DNA of 64,000 nt from Doryteuthis pealeii (GCA_023376005.1 CM042139.1:143525664-143589663), one strand, 5' to 3'; positions 49,000 through 60,514 are shown, counted from the first letter of the stretch. The notes: a model not told the origin generated them from the sequence alone. A program made the numbers and translations.

Positions 49000-49512
49000 T
49001 ATTTTTTTTTCCTAAACTGGCATCTATGCGAGTGACTGAACAAGTCAAATTTTTGATGACAATCTCTGGGTTCAGTGACTGAGCATACACTAAAAACGGT
49101 GATGCTTGCTGGGGGTGGATTTTTTTGTCTCTCTCTCCTTCTTTCTGGTCCTGTCTCTTTTCCTTTCTTTTCCACGTGCCTTTTCACATAGCCATTGTTT
49201 GACCAGCAGCGAGGCAACAAGGCCACCCCAGTGTTGTGTTTGCAACCAAACCTCTGTCATATGTGGGCTGCTACGTGCGACTTCATGCTTTCATGTGAAG
49301 ATCGACTCGGATCACCTGGTTGGTGTTGATTGTGGCATAGATCTTCGAATGTTCTTGATTGGCAGACCATCTTTTGAAAGCAGATGTGAGACAGTGACGT
49401 CCCACTTTACGACTACTAGGGTAGGCTGGAGCCTTCTACTAATTTGCCATACAGAAGGTCTTTGGGGAATGTGGCCCTTTGTCTCTATATCCTCGCAGTC
49501 CTGACATGACAT
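49000..49512 (-). pseudogene. Mirror copy of the LINE ORF2 tail (noisy)
   Basis: Reverse complement of about 10-440. Peptide traces HPQRPSVW and RDCHQKFDLFSHSHR survive in different frames. The many indels are error-like, so this is not independent evidence for a second LINE copy. Confidence 0.7.
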
Positions 49513-49515
49513 AAT

Positions 49516-52109
49516 CTTTTAATTTTATTCATTTGATTTTTTTTATGATTTATACTAATGGATCTTTTCCAGATACAGTTTATGGTGAGTTTGCACTCGA
49601 TCATCATTCTTCATTTAAGGAAAGATTTTTGTTGGTTTTACAGAAGATCCTCGTAGTATCTTTGGGGGTATACTGATACTTGGAAAGGAGAAGCTTTTAC
49701 GTCCACAGAGCAAGTGGATGAGTGACATCTAGCCTAACGTGCAATGAATTGTTGTAAATAAACATTAGTATAGGAAGCTTCGACCATCCTTGTGTACCAA
49801 TTCGTAAGATACAGATGTTGTTAATGTGGCCTGAATTTCTAAGAATTAAATCTGGATATAGCCTTCTTACATCGGCATACAAATATATTACAATCACCAA
49901 CTATTGGCATAGAGCAGTTAATTGGTCTATGTTGTGAGCAACGTAATGAACAAGAAAAAAGTTAATGCGCTTGCCCTGTCGGTATAGGTTGTGGCTTTAG
50001 AATATATTAACTGCATCTTTGTTCAATAGGGGTAAGATACTCACCTGTCCAAAAAAAAGAGCTCTCTGGTTTGGAACGACAAAAACTGTGAGAGTCTTGA
50101 ATGGTGAGAGGTGTTATCTAGGGTTTGAGTACCCCTTTCATTGTGCATTACTCCCAAGAAGTCCACCTTGCTTGTCCTGAGAGTATATGTGCACATCTGT
50201 TGCTAGGGCACTACTATGTAATCAAATATATATGTTTAAAAATTATTTTTCAGATTTGAGTAGGACTGGAGTGGCAAAAAATACTTTCAGGGAAGCAGAG
50301 CTACTATAAGATAGGTGATATATAATAAGTATAAGGTTTATAGTAGTTATAGTATATATGCTATTATAAAACGGTGCTTAAGGAAAAGAACTACAACAAG
50401 GAATGTACAAATTAAATATAATGAGATCATGAATTTAAACTATCGTAAATAAATTTTCAGGAAGTTTTATGCCATAGAAAATGAAATGAGAATGTTTATG
50501 TAGTTCTTTTTCTGTTTTATTCATCCTACGCGCGTGTCACAATCTCTAAGACATATTTTGCATGACTTCATGTCTGTTGTAGTGATGAGGTAAGAGATCC
50601 TATGACGTATAGTGATCAAAAAAGAGTGGGTGCCTGGGGTAGGTAGCCATCAAACTGGCATATCTGATTTGTATGTCGTTCCAGGCATTCCTCACCTATG
50701 CTAGGTAAGGCACCACAGGTTTCATATTTTGTGCGGGACCTAGACGCGCGAACCCAAGAGACCATACAAGGCTCGAAATGGTGAGTAGGCAAGCACCAAA
50801 AAAGTGTGGGTTGCCTGTTGGCATTCCGCCTAATTGGGAGATACTATGCAGACACTTGGGCAAATAAAGCCCTAGGCCCTTCCACACTTTTAAATCAAGG
50901 GGGGCAGTAGTGTTGGCCTGGGGGGATGGCGCCATCTGGGATCGATGGCTGTTTTTGTTTGTGTACTATCACGGCTATAGTGAAAGTGGATTCATGATAT
51001 CCAATGAACACAGGTTCCGAAAGAAGTTCTGGGTGGACCAGAATCTACATCTTGATTAGTGAAGGCTCCAAAGATAACTAGGGGAGATATTGAGTATGTA
51101 CCCCTCATGCATTTGAGATTACTGCCCAAATGAGAGGTCTGGTTTGAAAAGATTATGGTTAGTTAGCTTCAAATAGGGAAGACCATTGTGCCCAAAAAAT
51201 CCATCTTGAAAGAAATTTCGTCAAAAAACGTTAATATGAACTATCCATATGAATCAAAATTCCCTATACACGTCTAGACATAAAGTTGAACTAGATGGAG
51301 GTTTGACCATTTGCCGTGTTGAATAAGATCATAATGAAATCATGAAGTTCCAAAAATCGGAGAATAAGAAAGGAAAGACAAATTTGGGTTTAGAATTTGC
51401 GTTCCATCCTTAATTCACTAAAACTGTCTTTACGGAATAAGTTTTAATGTTGTTAGATATGGCAATGTAGAGGCTGAATTTTCCCGTCGCCTCTATAGTC
51501 ATAATTTGTTTACTGCCTTGCTTATCAAATAGATTGCCAGTTGAATGAAGTCTGGCAAAAATAAACATCTGAAATTAAAAACATAATGTGTCCATTTATA
51601 TAGCTACACGTGATAAAATTACCGTCTTATTTCTCACTTATAAATGTATACTGAAAACCAAGAGAATATTAGACAGATGGACAATGGGTTTGTATTAGAG
51701 TCGTGAGCTGCCATGAATAGAATTGGGAAACTGTCCGAGGTGATAAAATATTTTCTTTGATGATGAATGTGTTGCCCACTACCCTGGAGAGGCAGAAAGT
51801 GGGCTGACTGTTACAAGTAGGGGCAAAGCTTCTGCTGGTTTGTGTATACTTGAAGAAATATGTATTAGTCCAAATATAGGTGGTCGCCGATGTTGTATAA
51901 AAGTGAATTTGAGGGTAAAAAGGTGCTTTTTTCAAATGTTATCTATGTGCTCCGCTGTATCAGTTGTCATTGAGCACTAGATGACATGTGGTTGGCTGGT
52001 AGTTTTGATGGCTAATAAACGTACCTTAATGTTATCTTTACTGGACAATCAATACTGAGTTTCTTTTGTGTAGAAATACTGGTGTTCATTAACTTGTGTA
52101 TACAATGAA
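49516..52109. other. Noisy unassigned stretch
   Basis: No repeat or gene recognised. Its unmutated counterpart, if the palindrome model holds, lies left of the window. Confidence 0.4.
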
Positions 52110-52345
52110 TATATGGGTGATTGACCCCAGCTCACCAATCACCGCCTTCTAGCATCGCTAGAATGATAAAAAGGGGTGGGTGGTGTTGTCATCAAAAGCA
52201 AGTTTGTGTAGAATAGCAGTTAGGGGAGAATTGCATCGATAATTGCTTGGGACTTAACTAATTGATTGGATGGGGCTCTCTGTGTCTGTCTATTTAGCCC
52301 ATGAACAGGGCTGAGTATAGGTGGCATGTTCATGTGACCACATTA
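52110..52345. mobile_element. SINE-like family E (noisy)
   Basis: Shares with 21,320-21,560 the blocks 'caccgccttctagcat', 'aaaaaggggtgggt' and 'attgattggatggggc', in the same order on the plus strand. Confidence 0.5.
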
Positions 52346-53189
52346 TCTTACAATTGAAATCAAACATACCTCGTGTCAAGGTCATCCACGGCCAATATCT
52401 GTCCTATCGTAGTTGCAATATCGAGTGGGTATTCACCCGAGCCTGGCCTGCAGCAGGTGGCCCCTTCGTTTTTTAATTTGCCTCAATACTTTGTAGAAGG
52501 AGCAGAGCGATGTATACATGACAGTCTCCAACCAGAGTTAGACAGTTGGGGAGAATCTGTTTCATTTGTGTCGTTGCGCATAGAAGTGGAGTATGTCCTC
52601 TTGTTTGATGACTGGGCAAAATGTAATAAGCCAACTGGTGGTGTTAACAGAGATTATCTTAGTAAGGTGGCCTACGAATATAATGTAGTGTAAGTGTGAG
52701 CTCAGGACTTTTTGAATGTGAAATGTTCATTGGAAGATTCCAGAATAAATGGGGGATAATGAACAGTTACCTAAATTAGCTGTCTAGGCGTGACTTATTG
52801 CAGGCAGTTAAGCGCTATTCACTGACACTGTACGCTCCCGAACTTCCAACCAAGGAAAGATGTGTTAGAACAGACAATTCAATGAGGCAGATCTTAGCCT
52901 TAGTCAGAAAGGAGAAGACGCAGGGGCCGCCTCGCTCTAGTAGGATGCTGACTTCTCACAGATGGCGTTAGGAACTAGCACTTATTAGGGCTGTGGTTCT
53001 CTTAATGATAAAGGAATAAAAAAAGACAACCAAAGTGCTGTGTTTAACTTATTGAAACAAGATGAGTAAAGCACACGTCAGAAACCAGAGACAAGTAATA
53101 GCTCCGAGGAAAATGGCCACGCAGCAAAGGACAAGCTAGAAAAGTCAAAACTCCATCTCAATCATCTGCTCCACTCTCTACTCTCTCAA

Positions 53190-53365
53190 TTATATACCTG
53201 TAAGTGTTTCTCATGGAGGAAAAACAACAAAAGTAGGTGTTAGTTGAAGCCTTTATTCCCCTTTTTTCCAAGGTAACACATTGCCCAGTCCCCAGGACCG
53301 AAGTGTCCGTGTGAACCAGGGAGGTTAGTGTTGGTAGCCTGTGATGATACAATCAATTACGATCT
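53190..53365 (+). repeat. Direct repeat unit 1
   Basis: Shares with 53,655-53,820, in direct orientation, 'gtgtttctca', 'ttattccccttttttccaag', 'gaagtgtccg' and 'gtgaaccaggga'. Class unknown; both copies are noisy. Confidence 0.5.
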
Positions 53366-53654
53366 CACTACCCTCATCAAAATTCTTTTAGGGGAGAAAT
53401 GGTCTGGTAGACTGGCCCCTTATGACCATTTTTATATGGCCGAGGATTATTCTGCCTCTAAGTTGTCTTATAGTGTTTTTTGCTCTTACACGCGCGCGTG
53501 GCGTAGTGTGGACTGTCTTCCACGCGTGTTTAGATGACAACTGTTGATGGTGGGGTATACATTCTTTTTTTTTCTTTTAAAGTGTTCGCAATTTGACCAC
53601 TTACATTTGTAATGGATGTCATCTCTGCGGTTGCGCGCGCGCTATGTAGTGTTT

Positions 53655-53820
53655 CTCAATAGAAAATGACAACGCAGGTATTAGTTAAAGCACTTTATTG
53701 CCCTTTTTTCCAAGATACAAACATTTCGCTAAAGTCCTTCATCTGTCAGGAAGGAAGTGTCCGGAGTGAACCGGGATGGTGTTAGTTACGCCTGTGAATG
53801 ATACATACATTACATGGATA
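53655..53820 (+). repeat. Direct repeat unit 2
   Basis: Second copy of the unit at 53,190, about 460 bases downstream. A short GC alternation (gcgcgcgcgc) lies just before it at 53,632. Confidence 0.5.
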
Positions 53821-54189
53821 GCTGCAAGCTTAAAGGGGTTATATAAGCAGTGGTACTGGAAATTGTGAAAAAAAACTGTGTTCTGTCGCAAATGTTATTG
53901 TGCTGCCCTTATCAGTTTTTGTGATTCCACCTGGCCAGTGGAAATAATTAGGAGTAATTACTTTGGAGTGGCTCCTGGCATAATTGTGTGATCCTAATTT
54001 CGCTGCAAATTCAACTGAACTTTTCAATGCCTATCTGGCATTTCGATTAATACAATTTCTCTATCAATGCAATCAAGTATTGCATGGATTATTTCAATTG
54101 GCTTTTTAAATATTCCCATTTAATACTTTAAACACCTCATGTCAAAATATTCTAGTGTATTGTTTCAATCATTTTGAGGCATTTCCTTT

Positions 54190-55165
54190 CATTATCTATC
54201 TTTCTCTTTCTTGCTCTCCCTCAGTGTTCTTTCTCTCTCTAATCTTCCTTTCATCTAATCTTCTCCTTTTCCTCTCTATCTCTTTTTTTTGATACTCTGT
54301 GTATTCTTTCTCTCCCGTTCTCTCTCTCTCTCTCCGTCTTCAGGCTCTCCTTCTCATCTTACTCTTTTCTCACTCTCCTGGCCTTCCATTCTCTGTCTCT
54401 AAACTTTCTTTCTCTCTTTGTTCAAACTATCTCTTTTTCGACTCTTCTTTCTCTTTATTTCATTGTCCATAATTTCTTCTTTTTTCTTATTTCCTCTCGG
54501 TCTCTTCTTTTCCCTTATCTCAGCGTACTCTCATCGTCGTCTCGTGCTCCTCTTGTTCCCTCTTCTCAGCTCTTCGGCTGTCTCATCTCTCATCTCTGTT
54601 ATCATTTCTCTTTCTTTTTTTTTTATCTCTCTCTCTCATGCATCCGGGCTTCTGTTTTGCTTTACTCTCGGTCTTTCTTTCGTTTCTCATATCAATCATA
54701 CGATTTCTCCGGTCTATCTTTCTCTTCTTTTCTCACTCTCTATCTCTTTCTGCTTTATCTCTCTCTCTCTTTGCTCTCGCGAGATGGCAGTATATTTCTG
54801 CGGTCCTCCTTCTCTCTTCGTCTCATACTTTCAGTTTATCATCTAATCTTAAAATCTCGTTTTTTCACTAATCCTCTTTTTTCCTCTCTCTTGTCTCTTA
54901 TATCCGCATCGCAACCTTGTGCTCTTTTTTCTCTGCTCTCGTCTCGTTTCCCCTTTCACTGCTCTCTCCTCTATTCATCAGTGTCTCTCTCTTCACCTCT
55001 CTCGTCGTCTTTTCTCTCCCCGTCATCGATCTCCTCTCTCTCTCTCTCTCTCTGTATTCTTCTTTTTGTCTTTTTTTATCTCGTCATCAATCATTCTTCC
55101 TTTTATTGGCTTTCGGGTCTCTTCTTTCGTTCTTGGGTTTCTTGTCTCTCTCTATCTTCCCTCCA
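54190..55165. repeat. Degenerate CT tract, about 1 kb
   Basis: Pyrimidine-rich sequence dominated by CT steps with frequent T insertions. It looks like a long CT microsatellite read with many errors. Several open frames of up to 175 codons arise only because C/T-rich DNA lacks stop codons. Confidence 0.75.
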
Positions 55166-55764
55166 TTTTAAATCAATAAATTAATCACATCTTTTGTATT
55201 TGCTCGTCTTTTCCGTACTCCCATAAAGGCCTTTATTTCTATTTGCTGTCAAAATTATTAATAAGATTCCTTTATTTCAACCCTGTGATTACAGTGCATT
55301 TTCTTTCAGGTTCATTTTAAATGTATCTATTTTTATTACTCAATTCCTAGGCTTTTTGGCCATTTTTTCCATCTCTCGCAAATATTCTCTGTTTCTTTCA
55401 GCTAACAACTTTTATTCATGTCTCTTCTGCTTAAATCAAGATATATAATAAGAAAAAAAAAAGTTAAATAGTTCATAGGAGGCTAACCAAGATACCTCTC
55501 ATGATGTGACGCAAAATGAAGGTTCATATTTTCAAACTTATTCCCCTTTCGGTCCTCCACAAACTTCTTCCTATCGGTGTTTGCGTGCTTGATCCTATTG
55601 GATTTGCCAAATAAAGGTGAATCACAGCAGATAATCTCGCTGGGTCATATCTATGTCTGGTTGATGCGATACTGTTTATCTACAGGGCAACTAATTATTT
55701 GTACTGGCAACGGCAAATTCTGTAATTTTGGAATATTCAGATGTAAAAAAAAAAAGTCATAGGG

Positions 55765-55998
55765 GTGGCCAAAGAAGTGCGGTATCAGCGCAGATCCGCA
55801 GTGGGGAGATCTATCTCGCTTTCACTAGTGCTAGATCCAGCAGATTATTTTATGCATTCTGGTGTGGGCACGCGCACGCTTACTACCGAGCTCCTTACTT
55901 TATTGCTACAGATCCGGCAAGTGCTATCTAAAGTTGGTGAGGGTAGGTAATCCGAACCCGGGAACTTATGATGTTTCCTAGTCGGAGTGCTCACTACA
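55765..55998 (-). mobile_element. SINE family C (noisy)
   Basis: 'agtggggagatctatc', 'tcactagtgctagatccagc', 'gttggtgagggtaggtaatc' and 'ccgaacccgggaactt' correspond block by block to a reverse family C SINE. It marks the end of the noisy zone. Confidence 0.55.
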
Positions 55999-56488
55999 GG
56001 AGGACTTGAGTTATCGAACTACTGGGGATTTCCCAATCAACATCAAGAAAAAGATGAAATAATGATATGCCATCAAATATTGAATTATTATAATTTTTTG
56101 TTGGTTCGAAAAATAAAGAATAAAGTTGAACAAATGAAGAGAAAGAGCAAAGACAGAGAAATGCAAATCCTTTTCATCATCAGAACTGTAACTAAATCAT
56201 CTGAACCAATTCTTCAAACTAATGTTAATTAAAGATGCACGTTGCTCTGCCCACTGGAGATACAAGTTTAGCCTTCACTCCACAACCAACTAGCATAAAA
56301 GAGAGATAAAAAGCCAACAGAATAATATTTCTATTGTCTCCTCTATTGATTCCTAAGCTGTTCCATTCTTCACCCTTGTTGCACTTTGATAAATAAGTTC
56401 TTTAAGATATCTGAGAAATCTATGATCATATCGTGATCTAAGAATTGGATTATCTGTGTGTGTGTGTCTGTTTAAATGTGGTCGATCT

Positions 56489-56920
56489 CAGTGGTGTAGT
56501 GGCTAAATTGCTGGATTGCAACATTGTAGTAATTGAGTTTGAACTCCAGTCATCCTATTACATTCACATTCAAACTAGTATTCCTGGGAAAGGTAAACAC
56601 CCTCATCCCCAATAAATATTTGAAAATAGTGTAGTATTTTGAGTAGATTATCAATAGGGGACATTTACTCCCAAGACACCGGTGAAAGTTGAACACTGCT
56701 TCCTGTATGATTGTTATCAATAAATGGGGGTTATTAGACCCACCATCTTGTGCTTTACATGTATTATTATTGGTGAGCCTGAAGAGTTACTATGTAGCCA
56801 TCTACTAAGACAATATAAGATATAACAAATTGTTCCATTATTGTTCTTCTACAAGGATGGCATTGGCATCATATAAACCATGAAGGTGATTGCCATTAAA
56901 AAAAGAAAACAAACACTTAG
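56489..56920 (+). mobile_element. SINE family A split into two parts
   Basis: The 5' half (56,489-56,612) has A box GTGGTGTAGTGGCTAAATTG and B box GAGTTTGAACTCCAG. The 3' half (56,832-56,920, ttgttcttctacaaggatgg) follows after about 215 unrelated bases. The insert is not identified. Confidence 0.65.
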
Positions 56921-57114
56921 AAAAAAAGAAACCCAACTTCTGCTTAAATGTAACCACAACCCAGTAAAAATGACACATCATAGCCAGATTCTTATTAGAA
57001 CAATACACTTTAAATGCTCTTAGAGAATAAAGAAATTTCCTGTCCAATTTGCTAATGAATTATAATTTTGTGGGGTCTATATTCACATGAATGTAATTTG
57101 TCTAATCATACACT

Positions 57115-57310
57115 TTTTTATATAATGGAACCCACAAAAGGGTGTCCTGGGGTATGACACTAAACTGCATTCTATGGTGAGATTCCAATTATGGACTGGG
57201 CAATGAGGAGTATCCCTTCATTGCTATCACTCCTAATATTTTTGATGATAAGATATCAAGTATTTCTTTGTACACAATTGTTTGTGGTTTCATGTATTAC
57301 TATCTTATAC
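57115..57310. repeat. Repeat family G fragment
   Basis: 'gtatgacactaaactgcatt', 'ggtgagattcc' and 'tttcatgtattactatctta' match parts of 17,205-17,720. This independent copy lies outside the palindrome. Confidence 0.45.
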
Positions 57311-57736
57311 TAATAAAATTCTGATTTTAATCTTAATATAAAAATTTAATCATTATTTATTTGCCACAAGGTTAATAGAAAACAGAAATAGTAAAATCAG
57401 TAAGAAGCAATAGTTATTTCCCTTTTCTCTTTCAAGATTTTAATGCCCCAAGAAGGTAATTTCTTATTACACATCAAGTGGCTTTTTTTCTACTGAATTA
57501 TTTTGAGAATCTGTATTTTGTCTCTGTGAGCCCTGTATAATATTTATTGCCTTTTTGGCTTCATTGATGCAAAAAAAACTAAAATTAAAAAAAAAAAGAA
57601 GAAAATTTCAGATGTCCATAAAAAGGAATCTTGAGTTTGCCTGGAAACATCTCTTAATTCCAGTTTTGCACCATTTGAAAAGACTTACAGCTTACGCACA
57701 TAGTTACCTGTCAGTAAGTATGTGCATTAAACTATA
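57311..57736. other. Unassigned stretch with weak exon candidate
   Basis: 57,612-57,713 on the plus strand is exactly 34 open codons (MSIKRNLEFAWKHLLIPVLH, then HLKRLTAYAHSYLS) between an AG at 57,610-57,611 and a GTAAGT donor at 57,714. The stretch before the AG is purine-rich, which is poor for a 3' splice site. No domain recognised. Confidence 0.25.
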
Positions 57737-57742
57737 TATATT

Positions 57743-57920
57743 TACCCAATCCTTCGACATGAGCAGGACATGCACAAGGTCAATCTTTTGGAGTTTAACA
57801 GGTTTGAATCCAAGGTTAAATTGTCCAGTATGCACTACTATTTAGCTGGAGGGAGAATAGTGATGCATACCTTTTCCAAAAGTTTTAGTGCTATGTGAAA
57901 TGCAAACAGCCTGTTTGGAA
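57743..57920 (-). mobile_element. SINE family B, partial
   Basis: Reverse family B from 'atgagcaggacatgcacaag' to 'gtgaaatgcaaacagcctg'. The head is missing. Confidence 0.7.
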
Positions 57921-57924
57921 TTGT

Positions 57925-58440
57925 GGGGTCTCAAGAAAGACGGCAGACACAAAGACGAGATAAAGAGATGACGATTAGTTCACATCAGGAAAAATTAAAA
58001 GTGGTCACAGAAAATATCAGTTATCTATTATTGGTGTTGCAAACTTGTCCTGGTTTGGTCTCAAAAGGAGGAAGACAATAAAGGGAGGTAGTTATAACCA
58101 CACCAAATGGGGGTGGTGGTGGTTTTGTTAGCCCCAAAGTTCAAGTCATTCCTTAAAGAAAAAAAAAAAACTTTGTGTAGGACATTTCTGTACCCATTGT
58201 GAAAAATCCTATGATTAAACCCTTATTGTCAGTCACACTGTTAGGTTCCTGGTTCACTGCTGATGGGAAGCAGTTACTACACTGCCAGGGCCAAGTTCAC
58301 TGATGGTGGGAAGCAGTTACTACACTGCCAGGGGCCAGGTTCACTGCCGATGGGAAGCAGTTACTACACTGCCAGGGCCAAGTTCATTAATGGTGGGAAG
58401 ATATCTATTAAATTAGACATGATGAGACCACAACCACTGT
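57925..58440 (+). repeat. Repeat family F with internal tandem array
   Basis: The second independent copy of the family at 11,467-11,960. Unlike that copy, the 'ggttcactgatggtgggaag' segment is amplified at 58,252-58,400 into three 43-44 bp units plus a partial fourth. Confidence 0.55.
58252..58400 (+). repeat. 43-bp tandem repeat, 3.4 copies
   Basis: Units begin gttcactg at 58,252, 58,295, 58,339 and gttcatta at 58,382. Each contains gggaagcagttactacactg. The period is not a multiple of three. Confidence 0.9.
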
Positions 58441-58488
58441 CTTATACAGTCATTGGATTACTCTAAATCTCATTTTTTTGTTCAATAG

Positions 58489-58762
58489 AGAGGTACAACC
58501 ACACAGTGGAATCCCCAGAATCAAGCTTTATTGGAATGGATCTAACACATGTGGAATGGTCAAATAGTTCAATCATGGCTCCCCCTACAGTAATAAAAAT
58601 CCCCCTATACAACATTCATTCCTCACTTTTCACCTCTAGCAGTGTCCAACGCCAGACAGTGGCACAGTAGGAGATTACTATTGTGGCAATGAATCCAAGC
58701 ATGTGGAAAGTAGCTCCAACTTCTATAACCAAGTTGTTATTCTAAAGGCCCCAAGCCAATAG
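58489..58762 (+). pseudogene. Immunoglobulin-like domain fragment
   Basis: A T-rich tract ending ttcaatag precedes 58,489. The frame from 58,488 reads RYNHTVESPESSFIGMDLTH, VEWSNSSIMAPPTVIKIPLY, NIHSSLFTSSS. After a one-base shift near 58,650 it continues TPDSGTVGDYYCGNES, then NFYNQVVILKAPSQ and stop at 58,760-58,762. The order W (strand C), then DSG...YYC (strand F), then QVVILKAP (strand G) is that of an Ig V-type domain. The first cysteine appears as H in NHT. Phase-1 acceptor usage fits Ig exons. The frameshift and lost cysteine suggest a pseudogene or a sequencing indel. No neighbouring Ig exons seen. Confidence 0.55.
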
Positions 58763-59112
58763 TCTCAAAACCACTGCTGCTACCATTAAGCTACTCATGG
58801 ACAAAAATAATTTTTAAGTTAATTCCAGCGACACCCATTATCTTCAAACCATTTCTTTGCATCTTCTTTTTCTTTATTGTAAAGTAAAATTTTCATGTTT
58901 ATCAGATTATTGTGTTTTCCTTTCTTCAAAAGCTGTTGACCCCTTTTGTCTTGCACGCTTAGTAATGTTTATAATCTTCAAAACTTTGGGTTTAACCAGT
59001 GTTACTTTTTGAGAATAACAATTCACCACAGCTTATCACATTTCGATTTTTGTAATTTGTCTGACACGCCCCTTACAATACCAGTCCAAGACCCAGAAAT
59101 CTCTGTGTATAT
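58763..59112. other. Unassigned stretch
   Basis: A 46-codon open minus-strand frame ends near 58,830 (KEKEDAKKWFEDNGCRWN). It is lysine-rich with no recognised family. Confidence 0.35.
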
Positions 59113-59157
59113 AAATATATATATATAATATATATAATATATATTATATATATATTA
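59113..59157. repeat. AT microsatellite
   Basis: Interrupted AT repeat. Confidence 0.95.
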
Positions 59158-59641
59158 TCATCATAAATGCTTATAGGGCCGACTACACTGACGAGTGGTT
59201 CTCGTCTTGCACAGAGCTAGGTCTAAGCAGCACCTAAACATTCTTGAAGCTGTTACATTTTATTCTTCATCCCACTTTGTGCAGACAAAACCAAAAACAC
59301 TCCTTTACTTGTTGGGAGACATATTTCCAATCCTGGGTGACCTGGGGTTTAATATATATATCCCCCCCGCCTTTTTTCTTTTTTTTTTAATCCCTCTCTG
59401 GGCTCACTCCCATTCGTTTCGTAAAGAATATTTCTTATACAATCTGATTTTATTCGTCGGCCGGTGTTTATACTTGAAAAGAACTAGTCGAAAAAGGCTC
59501 CTTTGTTATTTTTCATACCCCCTATATTTTATATTTTCATTTCGTAATAAAATATTACCATCTCGTAACTTGTATGATCTCCCAACATACATATGATTCC
59601 CTTACTTTTAGTACTCTATAAGTTTCCTGTACCAAAATTTA

Positions 59642-59644
<3 letters not shown>
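59158..59644. other. Unassigned stretch with a 133-codon frame
   Basis: The plus frame 59,195-59,596 is rich in F, L and Y and crosses homopolymer runs. No domain or start context supports it as a gene. Confidence 0.4.
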
Positions 59645-59688
<44 letters not shown>

Positions 59689-59690
59689 AC
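59645..59690. repeat. AT microsatellite
   Basis: About 20 AT units. Confidence 0.95.
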
Positions 59691-59699
59691 AGAATGTTA

Positions 59700-60063
59700 A
59701 TTGTAAAACCATCTTCACCTAATAAGAAAAAAAACAAAACAAAAAACACACACACATACACTCATAACCAATCCTTATGCCATCCACCATACATACATAT
59801 ACCCAGACACCCTAACACTATCAGAAACCCAATATGATACACTCCCTATAAAGATAGAATAGGAAATTTCCACCTCCATCGTCTTCTGACACATCACCCG
59901 ACCAACCCTCCCCTATTCAACGACCTCCTTAATTCACTAAAAGAAAATGTTCACCACTGAAGCAAGAACTTTTTTCCTAAAGTCCTGAAGAAGGTCTAAC
60001 AGATTTGAAACGTTGCATCGTCGACATCACTACCTACAATAAACATCCATTTTCTACCTTTCT
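59700..60063 (+). mobile_element. Possible retroelement 3' end with hammerhead-like motif
   Basis: C/A-rich non-coding sequence ending 'caataaacatccattttcta' before a CA microsatellite. At 59,985 CTGAAGA is followed by a hairpin AGGTCT-aac-AGATTT and GAAAC at 60,007-60,011. This 'ctgaagaagg...gaaacgttg' signature recurs in invertebrate retroelement ends, but I cannot assign the family. Confidence 0.4.
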
Positions 60064-60064
60064 C

Positions 60065-60095
<31 letters not shown>

Positions 60096-60112
60096 CATAT
60101 ATATATATATGA
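60064..60112. repeat. CA then AT microsatellite
   Basis: CA run 60,064-60,094 followed by a short AT run. A further AT run lies at 60,196-60,221. Confidence 0.95.
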
Positions 60113-60225
60113 AAGAGGGATGATTTACCAGTGAAATTGGTCTCAATGATCCTTATGGTGAAAACTCGAGTAGGTTATTTCTAACATACCATAGTAATAT
60201 ATATATATATATATATATATTAATG

Positions 60226-60514
60226 GAGGTGAGTGGTGTAATAGTTAGCATCATAGGAAAATGGACACAACAGGAAAAGTCCAAATCCTGGATGAGGGTG
60301 TTTGCATTTCACATAGCCCTAATACCCTTAAGAAAGGTATGAATACAACTATCTCCCTCCACCTATGAGTAAATAGTAGGGAAGATTGGACTCTTTAACC
60401 TTGATTAGGCAAACTAGTCTAGGAGAAGGAAAACTCTGAATTCTAACCTGTTAAACTCTGCTTTAAAAAAATGACCTTACTCACATCCTGCTCGTGCGGA
60501 GGGGTTTGGTAAAA
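60226..60514 (+). mobile_element. SINE family B, full length
   Basis: Head GTGAGTGGTGTAATAGTTAG, B box AGTCCAAATCCTGG, body and tail through 'ctgctcgtgcggaggggttt'. It is followed by a TATC repeat (60,516-60,534) and an ATT repeat. Confidence 0.85.

Larger units (their letters stand above)
39231..49515 (-). repeat. Right arm of inverted repeat, noisy part
   Basis: Reverse complement of about 1-8,000, still collinear but with many short insertions and substitutions. Landmarks survive: the T-tract and exon at 40,545-40,703, the fold-back element at 44,222-44,545, and the LINE tail at 49,000-49,512. The onset is sharp, inside a degenerate CT stretch that mirrors the perfect GA microsatellite at 7,981-8,021. 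Insertion-rich noise of this type is typical of uncorrected single long reads. Confidence 0.85.
49516..56030. other. Noisy segment beyond the mirrored part
   Basis: It has the same error-like texture as 39,231-49,515. By collinearity it should mirror sequence lying left of this window. Only a few parts are recognisable: a SINE at 52,110-52,345, two direct repeats at 53,190 and 53,655, a CT tract at 54,190-55,165 and a SINE at 55,765-55,998. Base-level reading frames here should not be trusted. The sequence turns clean at about 56,030. Confidence 0.65.

Noticed and set aside
54418..55184. Overlapping open frames of 77-175 codons
   Set aside because: They lie in the CT-rich tract, encode only S/L/F-rich strings and exist because such DNA lacks stop codons; the region is also noisy.
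58830..58970. 46-codon minus-strand frame ending KKWFEDNGCRWN
   Set aside because: Protein-like at first sight but short, with stops just upstream, no acceptor and no recognised family.
59195..59596. 133-codon open frame
   Set aside because: F/L/Y-rich, crosses C and T homopolymers, no domain and no exon signals.
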